NCBI RefSeq assembly: GCF_040659735.1
Contig: NZ_JBFANZ010000006.1
Span: 114,671-178,670 of the forward strand
Length of the DNA: 64,000 bases
Source: Micromonospora_I sp040659735
GTDB taxonomy: Bacteria > Actinomycetota > Actinomycetes > Mycobacteriales > Micromonosporaceae
Reading direction: 5' to 3'
Every line of letters begins with the position of its first letter. Positions within the stretch are counted from its first letter, which is position 1. A model generated the notes under the pieces. It was given only the letters and a program-made list of their open reading frames with translations. It did not search any database and was not told the origin of the DNA. The position numbers and the translations under genes are program-made. Below are positions 17,189-25,361 of this stretch, piece after piece.

Positions 17189-17217
17189 ACCGTACGAGAA
17201 TATCGTTCTCGTACGGT
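17189..17217. promoter_or_regulatory. Perfect 12-bp inverted repeat upstream of a secreted-protein gene
   Basis: ACCGTACGAGAA and TTCTCGTACGGT around TATCG. No T-run follows, so it is more likely an operator or 5'-UTR hairpin for the downstream gene than a terminator. The flank also holds the palindromes GTTGTCACAAC and CGTTAACG. Confidence 0.5.
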
Positions 17218-17249
17218 ATTTCCGGATTTCAGAAGCTTGAGGGGTTAAC

Positions 17250-17696
17250 TTGCGTCTCCGCATGTTCGTGCTGGTCACCGCCGTGCTCGGCACCGTGCTC
17301 GTACCCGCCACCGCGGCCCAGGCCGCCGCCCCGGCGGTGCAGATCACCAAGGTGTATTACAACTCGCCGGGCAGTGACAACCGCTCCAACACCAGCCTCA
17401 ACGCGGAGTACGTGGTCCTGAAGAACACGACCCGCGGCAAACTCAACCTCTCCGGCTGGACCCTGCGGGACAAGTCGAACCACGTCTACAAGTTCACCGG
17501 CACCTTCTACCTCGGTGCCGGCAAGTCCGTCACCATCCACACCGGCAAGGGCAGAAACTCCGCGACCCACCGGTACTGGGGCTCGCGCGCGTACATCTGG
17601 AACAACACCGGCGACGCCGCGTACGTGCGCAACAAGGCCGGCAGGTCGGTCGACTCGTGCTCGTGGCGCTCGAAGGGCAGCTACACCTACTGCTGA
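17250..17696 (+). CDS. Secreted lamin-tail-domain (LTD) protein
   Basis: 148 residues from a TTG start at 17250; GAGGGG lies 6 nt upstream and supports it. Signal peptide of about 26 residues (RLRMFVLVTAVLGTVLVPA, cleavage near AQA-AA). The rest is one LTD fold: VQITKVYYNSPG, NAEYVVLKNTT, LSGWTLRDK, YKFTGTFYLGAGKSVTI and an aromatic repeat ending at a Cys pair. LTD proteins are small beta-sandwich proteins often attached to extracellular enzymes; this one stands alone. Probably secreted; binding partner unknown. Confidence 0.88.
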   Translation: MRLRMFVLVTAVLGTVLVPATAAQAAAPAVQITKVYYNSPGSDNRSNTSLNAEYVVLKNTTRGKLNLSGWTLRDKSNHVYKFTGTFYLGAGKSVTIHTGKGRNSATHRYWGSRAYIWNNTGDAAYVRNKAGRSVDSCSWRSKGSYTYC

Positions 17697-17706
17697 TCCG
17701 TCGTCA

Positions 17707-17742
17707 GGGATCGCCGCCCGCGGCCCAGCGCGCGGCGATCCC
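17707..17742. terminator. Bidirectional terminator
   Basis: Perfect 11-bp stem GGGATCGCCGC/GCGGCGATCCC between the convergent LTD and alkyltransferase genes. Confidence 0.75.
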
Positions 17743-17749
17743 GCCCCGG

Positions 17750-18229
17750 TCAACTCCAGGCCCGCGCGAAGTCGACCCGCGCCTCCAACTCGAGCAGATA
17801 GCGCTTGCGCGACAGACCGCCGCCGAACCCGACCAGCTTCCCGCCGGCGCCGACGACACGGTGGCACGGCACGATCACCGGGATCGGATTGCGGTTGCAG
17901 GCGGTACCCACAGCCCGGGCCGCCCCCGCGTCGCCCAGCGCTGCCGCGATCTCCCCGTACGTGCGCATCTCGCCGTACGGGATACGCGATAATTCGGTCC
18001 AGACCGCGCGCTCGAAGGCACTGCCGCGATGCACCGACAGCGGCACGGTGAACCGGGTCAACTCACCCGCGAAATAGCGGCGAAGTTCCTCCGCGACGGA
18101 GGAAAGCCGCTCGCCCGCCGCCGGCTCCGGCACTGGTTCGGCCCGACCGAACCGCACCCCGCACACGCCGAGGTCGTCGAGCGCGACCGAAAGTTCACCG
18201 ATCGGCGAGTCGAGCAGTGCCCAGAGCAT
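17750..18229 (-). CDS. ogt: Methylated-DNA-protein cysteine methyltransferase
   Basis: 159 residues from ATG 18229. It repairs O6-alkylguanine by irreversible transfer to the active-site Cys in IPVIVPCHRVVG (PCHRV). Conserved RAVWTELSRIPYGEMRTYGEIA and GFGGGLSRKRYLLELE segments complete the C-terminal DNA-binding domain, with a short N-terminal domain. ATG 18229 is favoured over upstream starts because the family N-terminus begins there and GACAAT lies 6 nt upstream on the minus strand. The upstream extension is Pro/Arg-rich and looks non-coding. Confidence 0.92.
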   Translation of the reverse strand: MLWALLDSPIGELSVALDDLGVCGVRFGRAEPVPEPAAGERLSSVAEELRRYFAGELTRFTVPLSVHRGSAFERAVWTELSRIPYGEMRTYGEIAAALGDAGAARAVGTACNRNPIPVIVPCHRVVGAGGKLVGFGGGLSRKRYLLELEARVDFARAWS

Positions 18230-18235
18230 GCGCTC

Positions 18236-18241
18236 ATTGTC
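18236..18241 (-). promoter_or_regulatory. Possible -10 box (GACAAT) of a leaderless ogt transcript
   Basis: GACAAT on the minus strand ends 6 nt before ATG 18229; no Shine-Dalgarno. Confidence 0.35.
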
Positions 18242-18345
18242 GCGGGTCGGAAGTGGGTCCGGCACGCGCTGGCGCGGCGTCGGACGATCACTGTGGCGCA
18301 CCCCCGTTACCCTCGGGCGACACCAGGCGGGGAGGGGGAAGCGCG

Positions 18346-18870
18346 ATGAGCACCGCGACGGTGGCGTTTCTGATCCTCGGCGGCCTGGGCGTGGCCGTGC
18401 TCGCCCTCGGCCTGCTCGGCGGCGAGCTCCTCCACATCGGGCATCCCGATGTGGACGGCCCGGTCTCCGTCGAGGCGGTCGCTGGCTTCACCGGCGCCTT
18501 CGGGTTCGCCGGAGCGATCGCCAGCGAGCTGCTCGGCGCCCGTACCCCTGGTTTGATCGCCGCAGCCGCGGGCGTCGGCGTCCTCGCGGCCGCGCCGACC
18601 GCGTGGCTCGCGCTGCGCCTCGCCCGGGCCGCGCGCAACATGCCCACCGACGCCACCCCCACCCGCAACGACCTGGTCGGATCGCTCGGCGTCGTGGTGA
18701 CCCCGATCTCGGCGACCGGATACGGCGAGGTCCGGGTACGCCTCGGCGGTCAGCCGGTGAAGCTGTACGCCCGGTCGTCGGCGCCGATCGCGGCCGGCGC
18801 GCAGATCTTCGTCGTCGAAGCCGTCTCCGACACGAGCGTCATCGTCGAGGAGACGCAGCACGTGCGATAA
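18346..18870 (+). CDS. NfeD-like membrane protein
   Basis: 174 residues from ATG 18346, preceded by GGGGAGGGGGAA. Two or three N-terminal membrane spans (8-27, about 48-65 and 68-90) are followed by a small beta-barrel (NfeD OB-fold) domain from about 105 (LVGSLGVVVTPISATGYGEVRVRLGG) to the end. NfeD proteins are partners of SPFH/flotillin proteins in membrane microdomains, and the next gene encodes a flotillin, 32 bases downstream. Function in the cell unproven. Confidence 0.85.
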   Translation: MSTATVAFLILGGLGVAVLALGLLGGELLHIGHPDVDGPVSVEAVAGFTGAFGFAGAIASELLGARTPGLIAAAAGVGVLAAAPTAWLALRLARAARNMPTDATPTRNDLVGSLGVVVTPISATGYGEVRVRLGGQPVKLYARSSAPIAAGAQIFVVEAVSDTSVIVEETQHVR

Positions 18871-18902
18871 CCCCGCTCCACCCCTCCATGAAGGACTGAT
18901 CG

Positions 18903-20462
18903 ATGACCCCACTGCTCATCGCGATCGGCGGCGGCGTACTGCTCGTCGTCGTGCTCATTCTGTTCGTGCTCTCCCGGATCAAGGTTGCCGGCCCCAACGA
19001 GGCGTTCATCGTCACGGGACGCAAGGGGCGCACGACCCACGGCGCGGACGGCTCCCGGTCCACCGACATGTCCGGCCAGAAGGTCGTCATGGGTGCGTCC
19101 GTCTTCGTCCTGCCGGTCGTGCAGAAGCTGCAGTCGCTGGACCTGTCCAGCCGGCGGATCCACGTCGAGATCCAGGGCGCGGTGAGCAAGCAGGGAATCC
19201 GCGCCGACCTGCAGGGCGTGGCGATCGTCAAGGTCGGCGGCGCCGAGGACTCCATCCGCGCCGCCGCCCAGCGGTTCCTGCACCAGCAGGACGAGATCGA
19301 GGAGTTCACCCGCGAGGTGCTCGCCGGCGCGCTCCGCTCCATCGTCGGCCGACTCACCATCGAGGAGATCATCCGCGACCGGGCCGCCTTCGCCAGCGCC
19401 GTGGCCGAGGAAGCCGAACACTCGATGACCAACCAGGGGCTCGTGCTCGACGCCTTCCAGCTGCAGGACATCATCGCGGAGGGCTCGTACCTGCAGGACC
19501 TCGGGCGGCCGGAGGCCGCACGGGTGCTCAAGGACGCGGCCATCGCGGAGGCGCGCGCACGGCAGGCCGCCGAGCAGGAGCGGCTCCTCGCCGAGGAGGC
19601 GATCGCCGAGGCGAACCGCAACCTGTCGCTCAAGCAGGCCGCGATCGCGGCCGAGATCGACGCCGCGAAGGCCAAGTCGGCCGCCGCCGGGCCGCTCGCC
19701 CAGGCGGAACGCGACCAGGCGATCCTCTCCGAGCAGCAGAAGGTGGCCGAGCGCAACGCCGAGCTCAAGCAGCGCCAGCTCGACACCGAGGTGCGCAAGC
19801 CGGCCGACGCCGAGCGCTACAAGGTGGAGCAGGAGGCCGAGGCGGCCCGCAACGCCGCCGTCTTCGCCGCGGACGCCCAACGGCAGGCCACCATCGCCGC
19901 CGCCCAGGCCGTCGCCGAGCAGGCCCGGCTCACCGGTGAGGGCGAGCGGGCCCGCCGCGCCGCGCTCGCCGACGCCAACGCGATCGAAGGCGCGAAGGAA
20001 GGCGAGGCGGAGCAGCGTCGCCGTACCGCGATCGCCGACGCGATCGAGCGTGAGGGGCAGGCGGAGGCCGCCGCCATCCTGGCGCGCGGCCAGGCCGAGG
20101 CCGAGGCGATGGCCCGCAAGGCCGAGGCGTTCGCCGCGTATGGCGAGGCCGCCGTGCTCGACCTCCTCGTCAAGGTCCTGCCGCAGGTGGTCGAGGCGGC
20201 GAGCGCGCCGATGAGCGCGATCGACAAGATGACGGTCATCTCCACCGACGGCGCGTCGTCGCTGACCAGGTCGGTCGCCAGCAATGTCGCCCAGGGGCTG
20301 CAGCTCGGGACCGATCTGACCGGCATCGACCTCGCCGGGCTGCTGGCGAAGCTCGGCGGGATCGGCGGCGAGGAAGGCAACGGCAGGATCACCGACCCGG
20401 CCACGCCGAAGCCGGCCCGGACCGTCGACGGCAACGCCGTGGAGGCTGCGCCGCAGCAGTAG
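18903..20462 (+). CDS. Flotillin/SPFH-domain protein
   Basis: 519 residues. An N-terminal membrane hairpin (about 3-21) is followed by the SPFH/PHB domain (about 25-200), then a long Ala/Glu/Lys/Arg/Gln-rich coiled coil (about 215-400) with repeated EAEA-type heptads, and a C-terminal oligomerisation region. It organises membrane microdomains with NfeD, encoded immediately upstream. The coiled coil is Ala-rich, as in other actinobacterial flotillins. Terminates at a hairpin shared with the convergent CCA enzyme gene. Confidence 0.93.
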   Translation: MTPLLIAIGGGVLLVVVLILFVLSRIKVAGPNEAFIVTGRKGRTTHGADGSRSTDMSGQKVVMGASVFVLPVVQKLQSLDLSSRRIHVEIQGAVSKQGIRADLQGVAIVKVGGAEDSIRAAAQRFLHQQDEIEEFTREVLAGALRSIVGRLTIEEIIRDRAAFASAVAEEAEHSMTNQGLVLDAFQLQDIIAEGSYLQDLGRPEAARVLKDAAIAEARARQAAEQERLLAEEAIAEANRNLSLKQAAIAAEIDAAKAKSAAAGPLAQAERDQAILSEQQKVAERNAELKQRQLDTEVRKPADAERYKVEQEAEAARNAAVFAADAQRQATIAAAQAVAEQARLTGEGERARRAALADANAIEGAKEGEAEQRRRTAIADAIEREGQAEAAAILARGQAEAEAMARKAEAFAAYGEAAVLDLLVKVLPQVVEAASAPMSAIDKMTVISTDGASSLTRSVASNVAQGLQLGTDLTGIDLAGLLAKLGGIGGEEGNGRITDPATPKPARTVDGNAVEAAPQQ

Positions 20463-20475
20463 CCGGATCGATCGG

Positions 20476-20518
20476 AGATCGCCGCCCGCGCAGGAGCACC
20501 TTCGCGGAGCGGCGATCT
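20476..20518. terminator. Bidirectional terminator between flotillin and CCA genes
   Basis: Perfect 10-bp stem AGATCGCCGC/GCGGCGATCT (20476-20485 and 20509-20518) with a 23-nt loop. Confidence 0.65.
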
Positions 20519-20532
20519 TCCGTTATCCGGGC

Positions 20533-22002
20533 CTACCGCCCGTCGACGACGATTCCCTCGGCGCGCGCCCAGCGGAGCAGGGCCGCCTCCGCCGCATCCC
20601 GGTCGAGCGGGCCGTGCTCCAGACGCAACTCCTTGAGATGGCGCCACGCCTGGCCGACGATCGGACCGGGCGGCACCCCGAGCAGCTCCATGATCGCGTT
20701 GCCGTCGAGGTCCGGCCGTACCCGCGCCAGATCCTCCTCGGACTGCAGGCGCGCGATGCGCTCCTCCAGGGCGTCGTAGTCCGCCGCGAGCTGCGCCGCC
20801 TTCCGCCGGTTGCGGGTCGTGCAGTCCGACCGGGTGAGCTTGTGCAGCCGGGGGAGGAGGTCACCGGCGTCCGTGACGTAGCGGCGCACCGCCGAATCGG
20901 TCCACTCGCCCCGGCCGTAGCCGTAGAAGCGCAGATGCAACCCGACCAGCTCGACGACCTGCGAAACGACGTCCTTCGGGTAGCGCAGCGCCTTCATCCG
21001 CTGCTTCGTCAGCCGCGCGCCGACCACCTCGTGGTGATGGAAGCTGACCCGACCGTCGGGGCCGACGGCCTTCGTGGCCGGCTTGCCGACGTCGTGCATC
21101 AGCGCGGCCATCCGCAGCACGAAGTCGCAGCCGTTCTCCTCCATCGACACCGCATTGCTGACCACCGTCAGCGTGTGCTCGTAGACGTCCTTGTGCTGGG
21201 CGTGCTCGTCGATCTCCAGCTTCAGCCCGGAGAGCTCCGGCAGAAAGCGGTCGGCGAGACCGGTGTCGACCAGCAGACGCAGTCCGCCCACGGAGTCGGC
21301 GCCGCAGAGCAGCTTGGTGAACTCGTCACGGATCCGCTCCGCGGTGATCCGGTCAAGATCCTCGGCCATGCTCACCATCGCCGCCCGCACGTCCGGGTCG
21401 ACGACGAAGCGCAGCTGGGCGGCGAACCGGGCGGCGCGGAGCATCCGCAGCGGATCGTCACCGAACGACTGCTGCGGCGTGCCGGGCGTACGGATCACCT
21501 TGGCCGCGAGATCCTCCACGCCCCCGTACGGGTCGGTGAAGCGGTGGTCCGGCAGGCTCACCGCCATCGCGTTGATGGTGAAGTCACGCCGCCGCAGATC
21601 GTCCAGGAGGTTCGTGCCGTACGCGACGACCGGGTTGCGGCTGACCCCGTCGTACGCCTCCGCACGGAAGGTCGTGATCTCCAGCAGCAGGCCGTGCCGC
21701 TGCGCCCCGATCGTGCCGAACTCCCGACCGGTCTCCCAGGTCGCCTCGGCCCACCCCTTGAGCACGCGCAGCGTCTCGTCCGGCTCCGCGTCCGTGCAGA
21801 AGTCGAGGTCATTGCCGAGCCGGCCGAGCAGGGCGTCACGCACCGACCCGCCGACCAGGTGCAGCTCATGCCCGGCGGCCGCGAACCGGCGGCCCAGCTC
21901 GTCGGCGACGGGGGAGACGCGCAACAGTTCGGTGACGGCGTTGCGCTGGACGGCGGTGAGGTCACGCCGGTCTGCGGCGCTCGCAGCGGATGATTCGGAC
22001 AT
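20533..22002 (-). CDS. pcnA: CCA tRNA nucleotidyltransferase
   Basis: 489 residues. Adds CCA to tRNA 3' ends; most tRNAs here do not encode CCA. The class II polymerase-beta head has HLVGGSVRDALLG and LDFCTDA (DxD), then RRDFTINAM and DDPLRMLRAARFA. An HD domain follows with MHDVGKP and FHHHEVVGA. Orthologous to mycobacterial pcnA (Rv3907c) and divergent from an unknown gene. In mycobacteria a NUDIX gene follows; it is absent here. Confidence 0.95.
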   Translation of the reverse strand: MSESSAASAADRRDLTAVQRNAVTELLRVSPVADELGRRFAAAGHELHLVGGSVRDALLGRLGNDLDFCTDAEPDETLRVLKGWAEATWETGREFGTIGAQRHGLLLEITTFRAEAYDGVSRNPVVAYGTNLLDDLRRRDFTINAMAVSLPDHRFTDPYGGVEDLAAKVIRTPGTPQQSFGDDPLRMLRAARFAAQLRFVVDPDVRAAMVSMAEDLDRITAERIRDEFTKLLCGADSVGGLRLLVDTGLADRFLPELSGLKLEIDEHAQHKDVYEHTLTVVSNAVSMEENGCDFVLRMAALMHDVGKPATKAVGPDGRVSFHHHEVVGARLTKQRMKALRYPKDVVSQVVELVGLHLRFYGYGRGEWTDSAVRRYVTDAGDLLPRLHKLTRSDCTTRNRRKAAQLAADYDALEERIARLQSEEDLARVRPDLDGNAIMELLGVPPGPIVGQAWRHLKELRLEHGPLDRDAAEAALLRWARAEGIVVDGR

Positions 22003-22047
22003 GGGATCGCCAGCCTATCGGTCTTGGCCTGCGGGCGGCCCGGCGGG

Positions 22048-22053
22048 CAGGAT
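22048..22053 (+). promoter_or_regulatory. Possible -10 box (CAGGAT) of the 22062 gene
   Basis: CAGGAT lies 8 nt before GTG 22062; weaker than the other leaderless boxes because the first base is C. Confidence 0.3.
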
Positions 22054-22061
22054 GGTCGACC

Positions 22062-23072
22062 GTGCCGTTTCCCGAGATCCTCCGGACGTTGAGCCAGGAG
22101 AGCGACTTCTGGGCAGCCTTCCTCTTCGAGGAGGATCCGCCCGATCCCGCGGGGTTCCCCGCCGACCTTCGCGTCACCTTTCCGGTGGCGGGCGGGTACG
22201 GGCTCGTGCTCGATTTCGATCTGCCGTACGGCGAAAACCGGCTCGGGCTGCGCCAACCCGGCGCCACCGATCCGATCGAGCTCGCCCGGGTCGACCGGAC
22301 ACACCCGCGCCCGTACGCGCTGCGCTGGGCCGAACTGGACCTCATCGGACGGGTGATCGCCCTCGACGATCCCTCACTGCCGCACCCCGGGCTGCCGCTG
22401 GCGCTGCTCTTCCGGTACGCGCCCACCGCCATCGGCGACGACGGCGCCGTCGCCGCCGAGTTCCTCGCGGCCGCGCTGCGCTCCCTGCGCCGCCCCGAAC
22501 CCGAGGCCCCGATGCGGCACACCGGGCCGGAGCAGCCGCCGCTCGCGCTCTTCGAGGACGCACGCTGGTGGCCGGCCCCGCCGACCGAGCCCGGGGCGGT
22601 TCTCGACGAGGACCGCATCGCGACGCAGGTACGCAGAAACGACGGCCGGGATGTCGGCTTCGCCTGGCGGCACCGGCACGGGTGGGGTTGGGTCGCGGCC
22701 GTCAACGAGCCGGCGGACGACGGCAGCTATCCGCGCGGGGCACGGGTCAGCGGCAACGAGGCGTTCCCGTTCTGGGAGCTGACCGAGCTGCTCCGGCATG
22801 CCCGCCGTCGCCTCGCCGCCGTCCTCGACGCACCCTGGCGGGACCCCGACACGGTGCTCCCGCTCGCCCGGCGGATCTGCGACACCGGGGACCTCACCGA
22901 GGTACCGGCGCTCGTCTCCGCGTTGGAGAAGGCCGGCTGCGACCATCCGACCGTGATGGACGCGTTGACCGATCCGGTGGTCCCGGCGGAAGCGTGCTGG
23001 GTGATCGAGACGCTGGTCTGGGCGGAACCGGGAACCATGGCCCGACGGCATTTCCGTCCGGCCGGCGGATGA
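22062..23072 (+). CDS. Uncharacterised protein between pcnA and murJ
   Basis: 336 residues from GTG 22062 (VPFPEILRTLSQES). No signal peptide or membrane span, so probably cytoplasmic. Trp-rich with mixed alpha/beta character: a first half to about 140, a spacer with MRHTGPEQPP, and a second part with RHRHGWGWVAAVN and FPFWELTELLRHARRRLAAVL, then a helical C-terminus. I do not recognise the family. Strong third-position GC supports it as a real gene. It occupies the place of the NUDIX and DUF6049 genes found between pcnA and mviN in mycobacteria. Confidence 0.75.
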   Translation: MPFPEILRTLSQESDFWAAFLFEEDPPDPAGFPADLRVTFPVAGGYGLVLDFDLPYGENRLGLRQPGATDPIELARVDRTHPRPYALRWAELDLIGRVIALDDPSLPHPGLPLALLFRYAPTAIGDDGAVAAEFLAAALRSLRRPEPEAPMRHTGPEQPPLALFEDARWWPAPPTEPGAVLDEDRIATQVRRNDGRDVGFAWRHRHGWGWVAAVNEPADDGSYPRGARVSGNEAFPFWELTELLRHARRRLAAVLDAPWRDPDTVLPLARRICDTGDLTEVPALVSALEKAGCDHPTVMDALTDPVVPAEACWVIETLVWAEPGTMARRHFRPAGG

Positions 23073-23158
23073 CCCGCGCCCGCGCGTGAGCGCGGCGACT
23101 AAGGTCGGGTCTGCGTCTGGCGGGCGCTGCCGGTCCGCCGTTTCCCTCAGGAGGTCGG

Positions 23159-24904
23159 ATGAGTGACGGGCTGTACCGGAGCGCGAACTCGGCGCCCGAC
23201 GGCGGCCTCCCGCCGGAGGACGGCGCCACGCTGATCTCCGTCGACCCCGTCGACCAGCCGATCGTGGAGACCAACGCCGCGACGCCCGAACCGCCGGGGG
23301 AGGGAAGCGCCGCCGGGAACAGCGCGATCATGGCGATCGGCAGCCTGGTCAGTCGCGGTACCGGATTCCTTCGGACCTTGGTGCTGACCGCCGCACTGGG
23401 CGGGCTCCTCGTCGGCAACGCCTATACGACGGCTCAGATCTTCCCGGGCATGGTCTACGAGTTCCTGCTCGGCGGCGTCCTGACCAGCGTGCTCGTGCCG
23501 GTGCTGGTACGGCGGCGCAAGACCGACCCGGACCAGGGCCAGGCGTACGCACAGCGCCTGCTCACGCTCGCGGTGCTGGCACTCGGCGCCGCGACGCTGG
23601 CCGCGATGGTCGCCGCCCCACTGCTGACCTGGCTGTACGCCAGCGACAAGTCGAATGGCGCGTACCGAGACCTCGTCACGACGCTCTCGTACCTGATGCT
23701 GCCGATGATCTTCTTCACCGGCCTGTCGGCGTTGATCAGCGCGGTGCTCAACACCCGCGGCCACTTCGCGGCCCCGATGTGGACGCCGATCCTCAACAAC
23801 CTCGTGGTCATCGGCACGGTCGGGATCTACATCCTGGTCTACGGGGCGAAGCTCGTTGAGCCGGAGGAGATGACCGCCGGCCGGATCGTGCTTCTCGGTG
23901 GCGGCACCCTGCTCGGGGTGATGATCCAGGCCGCCGGCCTGGTGCCGGCGCTGCGGAAGGTCGGTTTCAGCTGGCGGTGGCGCTTCGACTTCGGGGCACT
24001 GGGCCTACGTGAGTTGGCCCGCCTCGGCGCCTGGATGTTCTGCTACGTGGCGGTGAGCCAGATCGGGCTCGTCGTCGTCTTCAACCTGCTGAACCGGGCA
24101 GGGGACGAGAAACAGGCCGGCCCGCTCATCTTCAACAACGTGTTCCTGCTGCTGATGATGGCGCACGGTGTCATCGCGGTGTCGATCATCACGGCGCTCA
24201 TGCCGCGGATGAGCGCGGCGGCGGCGGATGGCCGTTTCGCGGCGATGGCAGAGGATCTTTCGCGGGGCACCCGTACCGTCAGCGCTGTGCTGGCCCCGAT
24301 CGCCGTGTGTTACGCCGTGCTGGCCGCGCCGATCGCCGTCGCTCTTTTCAACTACGGCGCGTTCAGCACGCAGGATGCCACCGCGACGTCTCTCGTCCTG
24401 CTGGTCGCGGCGTTGGCACTCGTGCCGTTCGCGATCAGCCAGCTCTTCACGTTCGCCTTCTACGCGCTGCCCGACACGAAGACCCCGGCGCTGATCAACA
24501 TTCCGGTCGTCGCCCTGCGGGTGCTGGTGCAGATCGGGTTGTTCGCCGCGTTCTCCGTCGAGTTCACCGCGTCCGGGCTCATGCTCGGCAACGCGGTGTC
24601 GTACGTGGCGGCCGCGGTGATCTCGGCATGGTTGCTGCGTCGCCGGGTCGGTCGGCTCGGGCTCGGCACGATCATGATGACCCTCGGCAAGGTCCTGATT
24701 GCCGCGCTGGGGGCCGCAGTCGTGGGCCTGGTCGTGGTCAACCTGCTCCCGGGGTCCGCGACCCCGACCCGGTTCGAGGCGTTCATCCGGCTGGCGATCG
24801 GCGGCGCAGCGATCTGCGCGACGTATCTCGGACTGGCGCTCGCACTCCGGGTACGGGAGATCAGCGACGTCGTCGCGATGGTCCGCCGCAAGATCGGACG
24901 CTGA
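23159..24904 (+). CDS. murJ: Lipid II flippase MurJ
   Basis: 581 residues; AGGAGG is 6 nt before the ATG. A ~55-residue disordered N-terminus precedes about 14 membrane spans of the MOP/MviN fold; SLVSRGTGFLRTLVLTAALG at the first span is the conserved family start and YEFLLGGVLTSVLVPVLV the second. It flips lipid II across the membrane for peptidoglycan synthesis. In mycobacteria MviN carries a fused pseudokinase; here it is a separate gene after a 457-base gap. Gene order matches the mycobacterial pcnA-to-trx cluster. Confidence 0.95.
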   Translation: MSDGLYRSANSAPDGGLPPEDGATLISVDPVDQPIVETNAATPEPPGEGSAAGNSAIMAIGSLVSRGTGFLRTLVLTAALGGLLVGNAYTTAQIFPGMVYEFLLGGVLTSVLVPVLVRRRKTDPDQGQAYAQRLLTLAVLALGAATLAAMVAAPLLTWLYASDKSNGAYRDLVTTLSYLMLPMIFFTGLSALISAVLNTRGHFAAPMWTPILNNLVVIGTVGIYILVYGAKLVEPEEMTAGRIVLLGGGTLLGVMIQAAGLVPALRKVGFSWRWRFDFGALGLRELARLGAWMFCYVAVSQIGLVVVFNLLNRAGDEKQAGPLIFNNVFLLLMMAHGVIAVSIITALMPRMSAAAADGRFAAMAEDLSRGTRTVSAVLAPIAVCYAVLAAPIAVALFNYGAFSTQDATATSLVLLVAALALVPFAISQLFTFAFYALPDTKTPALINIPVVALRVLVQIGLFAAFSVEFTASGLMLGNAVSYVAAAVISAWLLRRRVGRLGLGTIMMTLGKVLIAALGAAVVGLVVVNLLPGSATPTRFEAFIRLAIGGAAICATYLGLALALRVREISDVVAMVRRKIGR

Positions 24905-24943
24905 GTTGCCGAGCGCGACCGTCGCCGAGCCTGGGGATCTTCC

Positions 24944-24952
24944 TGTGGATAA
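24944..24952 (-). promoter_or_regulatory. Perfect DnaA box
   Basis: TGTGGATAA, the complement of TTATCCACA, 9 of 9. Confidence 0.6.
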
Positions 24953-24987
24953 CGCAGCCTTGAGCGCTCCCAACTAGGGGATAGCCC

Positions 24988-24996
24988 TGTGGATAA
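24988..24996 (-). promoter_or_regulatory. Perfect DnaA box
   Basis: TGTGGATAA, 44 bp from the preceding box in the same orientation, about four helical turns. Confidence 0.6.
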
Positions 24997-25361
24997 CGCT
25001 ATGAGTAGTCAAACGGTTACGGCCTTGCCGAAACCGTTTCGCAACTCCCTTCGGTCGGCTCGATGCCACGCGCGAACAGCCATCCAAATCCCTCGCAATG
25101 ACACATCCGCTCCGCAAGCCCTTTTAGGGATGATGAGGCACACAAGGGATCATCATCGGGTGGCGACTGGCATCGGGACGGGCGCGGCGCGAAGATGACA
25201 TGTTGGGTATGAGTCGAACACAGGTAAGGTCGCTCTCGGCCGATGCGCGCAGCGCCTAGGCTATGGAGCGTCGCTCGCCGGGCGGTGTTGCTGTCGGCGA
25301 AGTGCGGACAGCCTGAAACAGCACCGGACCATCGATCGAGACGATCACCGAGGGAGGACTG

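Larger units (their letters stand above)
24905..25361 (+). promoter_or_regulatory. Intergenic region with DnaA boxes upstream of the pseudokinase gene
   Basis: 457 bases without a gene, clearly more A/T-rich than its surroundings. It holds two perfect DnaA boxes TGTGGATAA (24944-24952 and 24988-24996), a hairpin AAACGGTTACGG/CCGAAACCGTTT at 25011-25039 (one A-A mismatch) that may terminate murJ, an inverted repeat GATGATGA/TCATCATC (25129-25136/25150-25157), and a possible -10 TAGGCT at 25257-25262, about 100 bases before the GTG. Confidence 0.55.
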
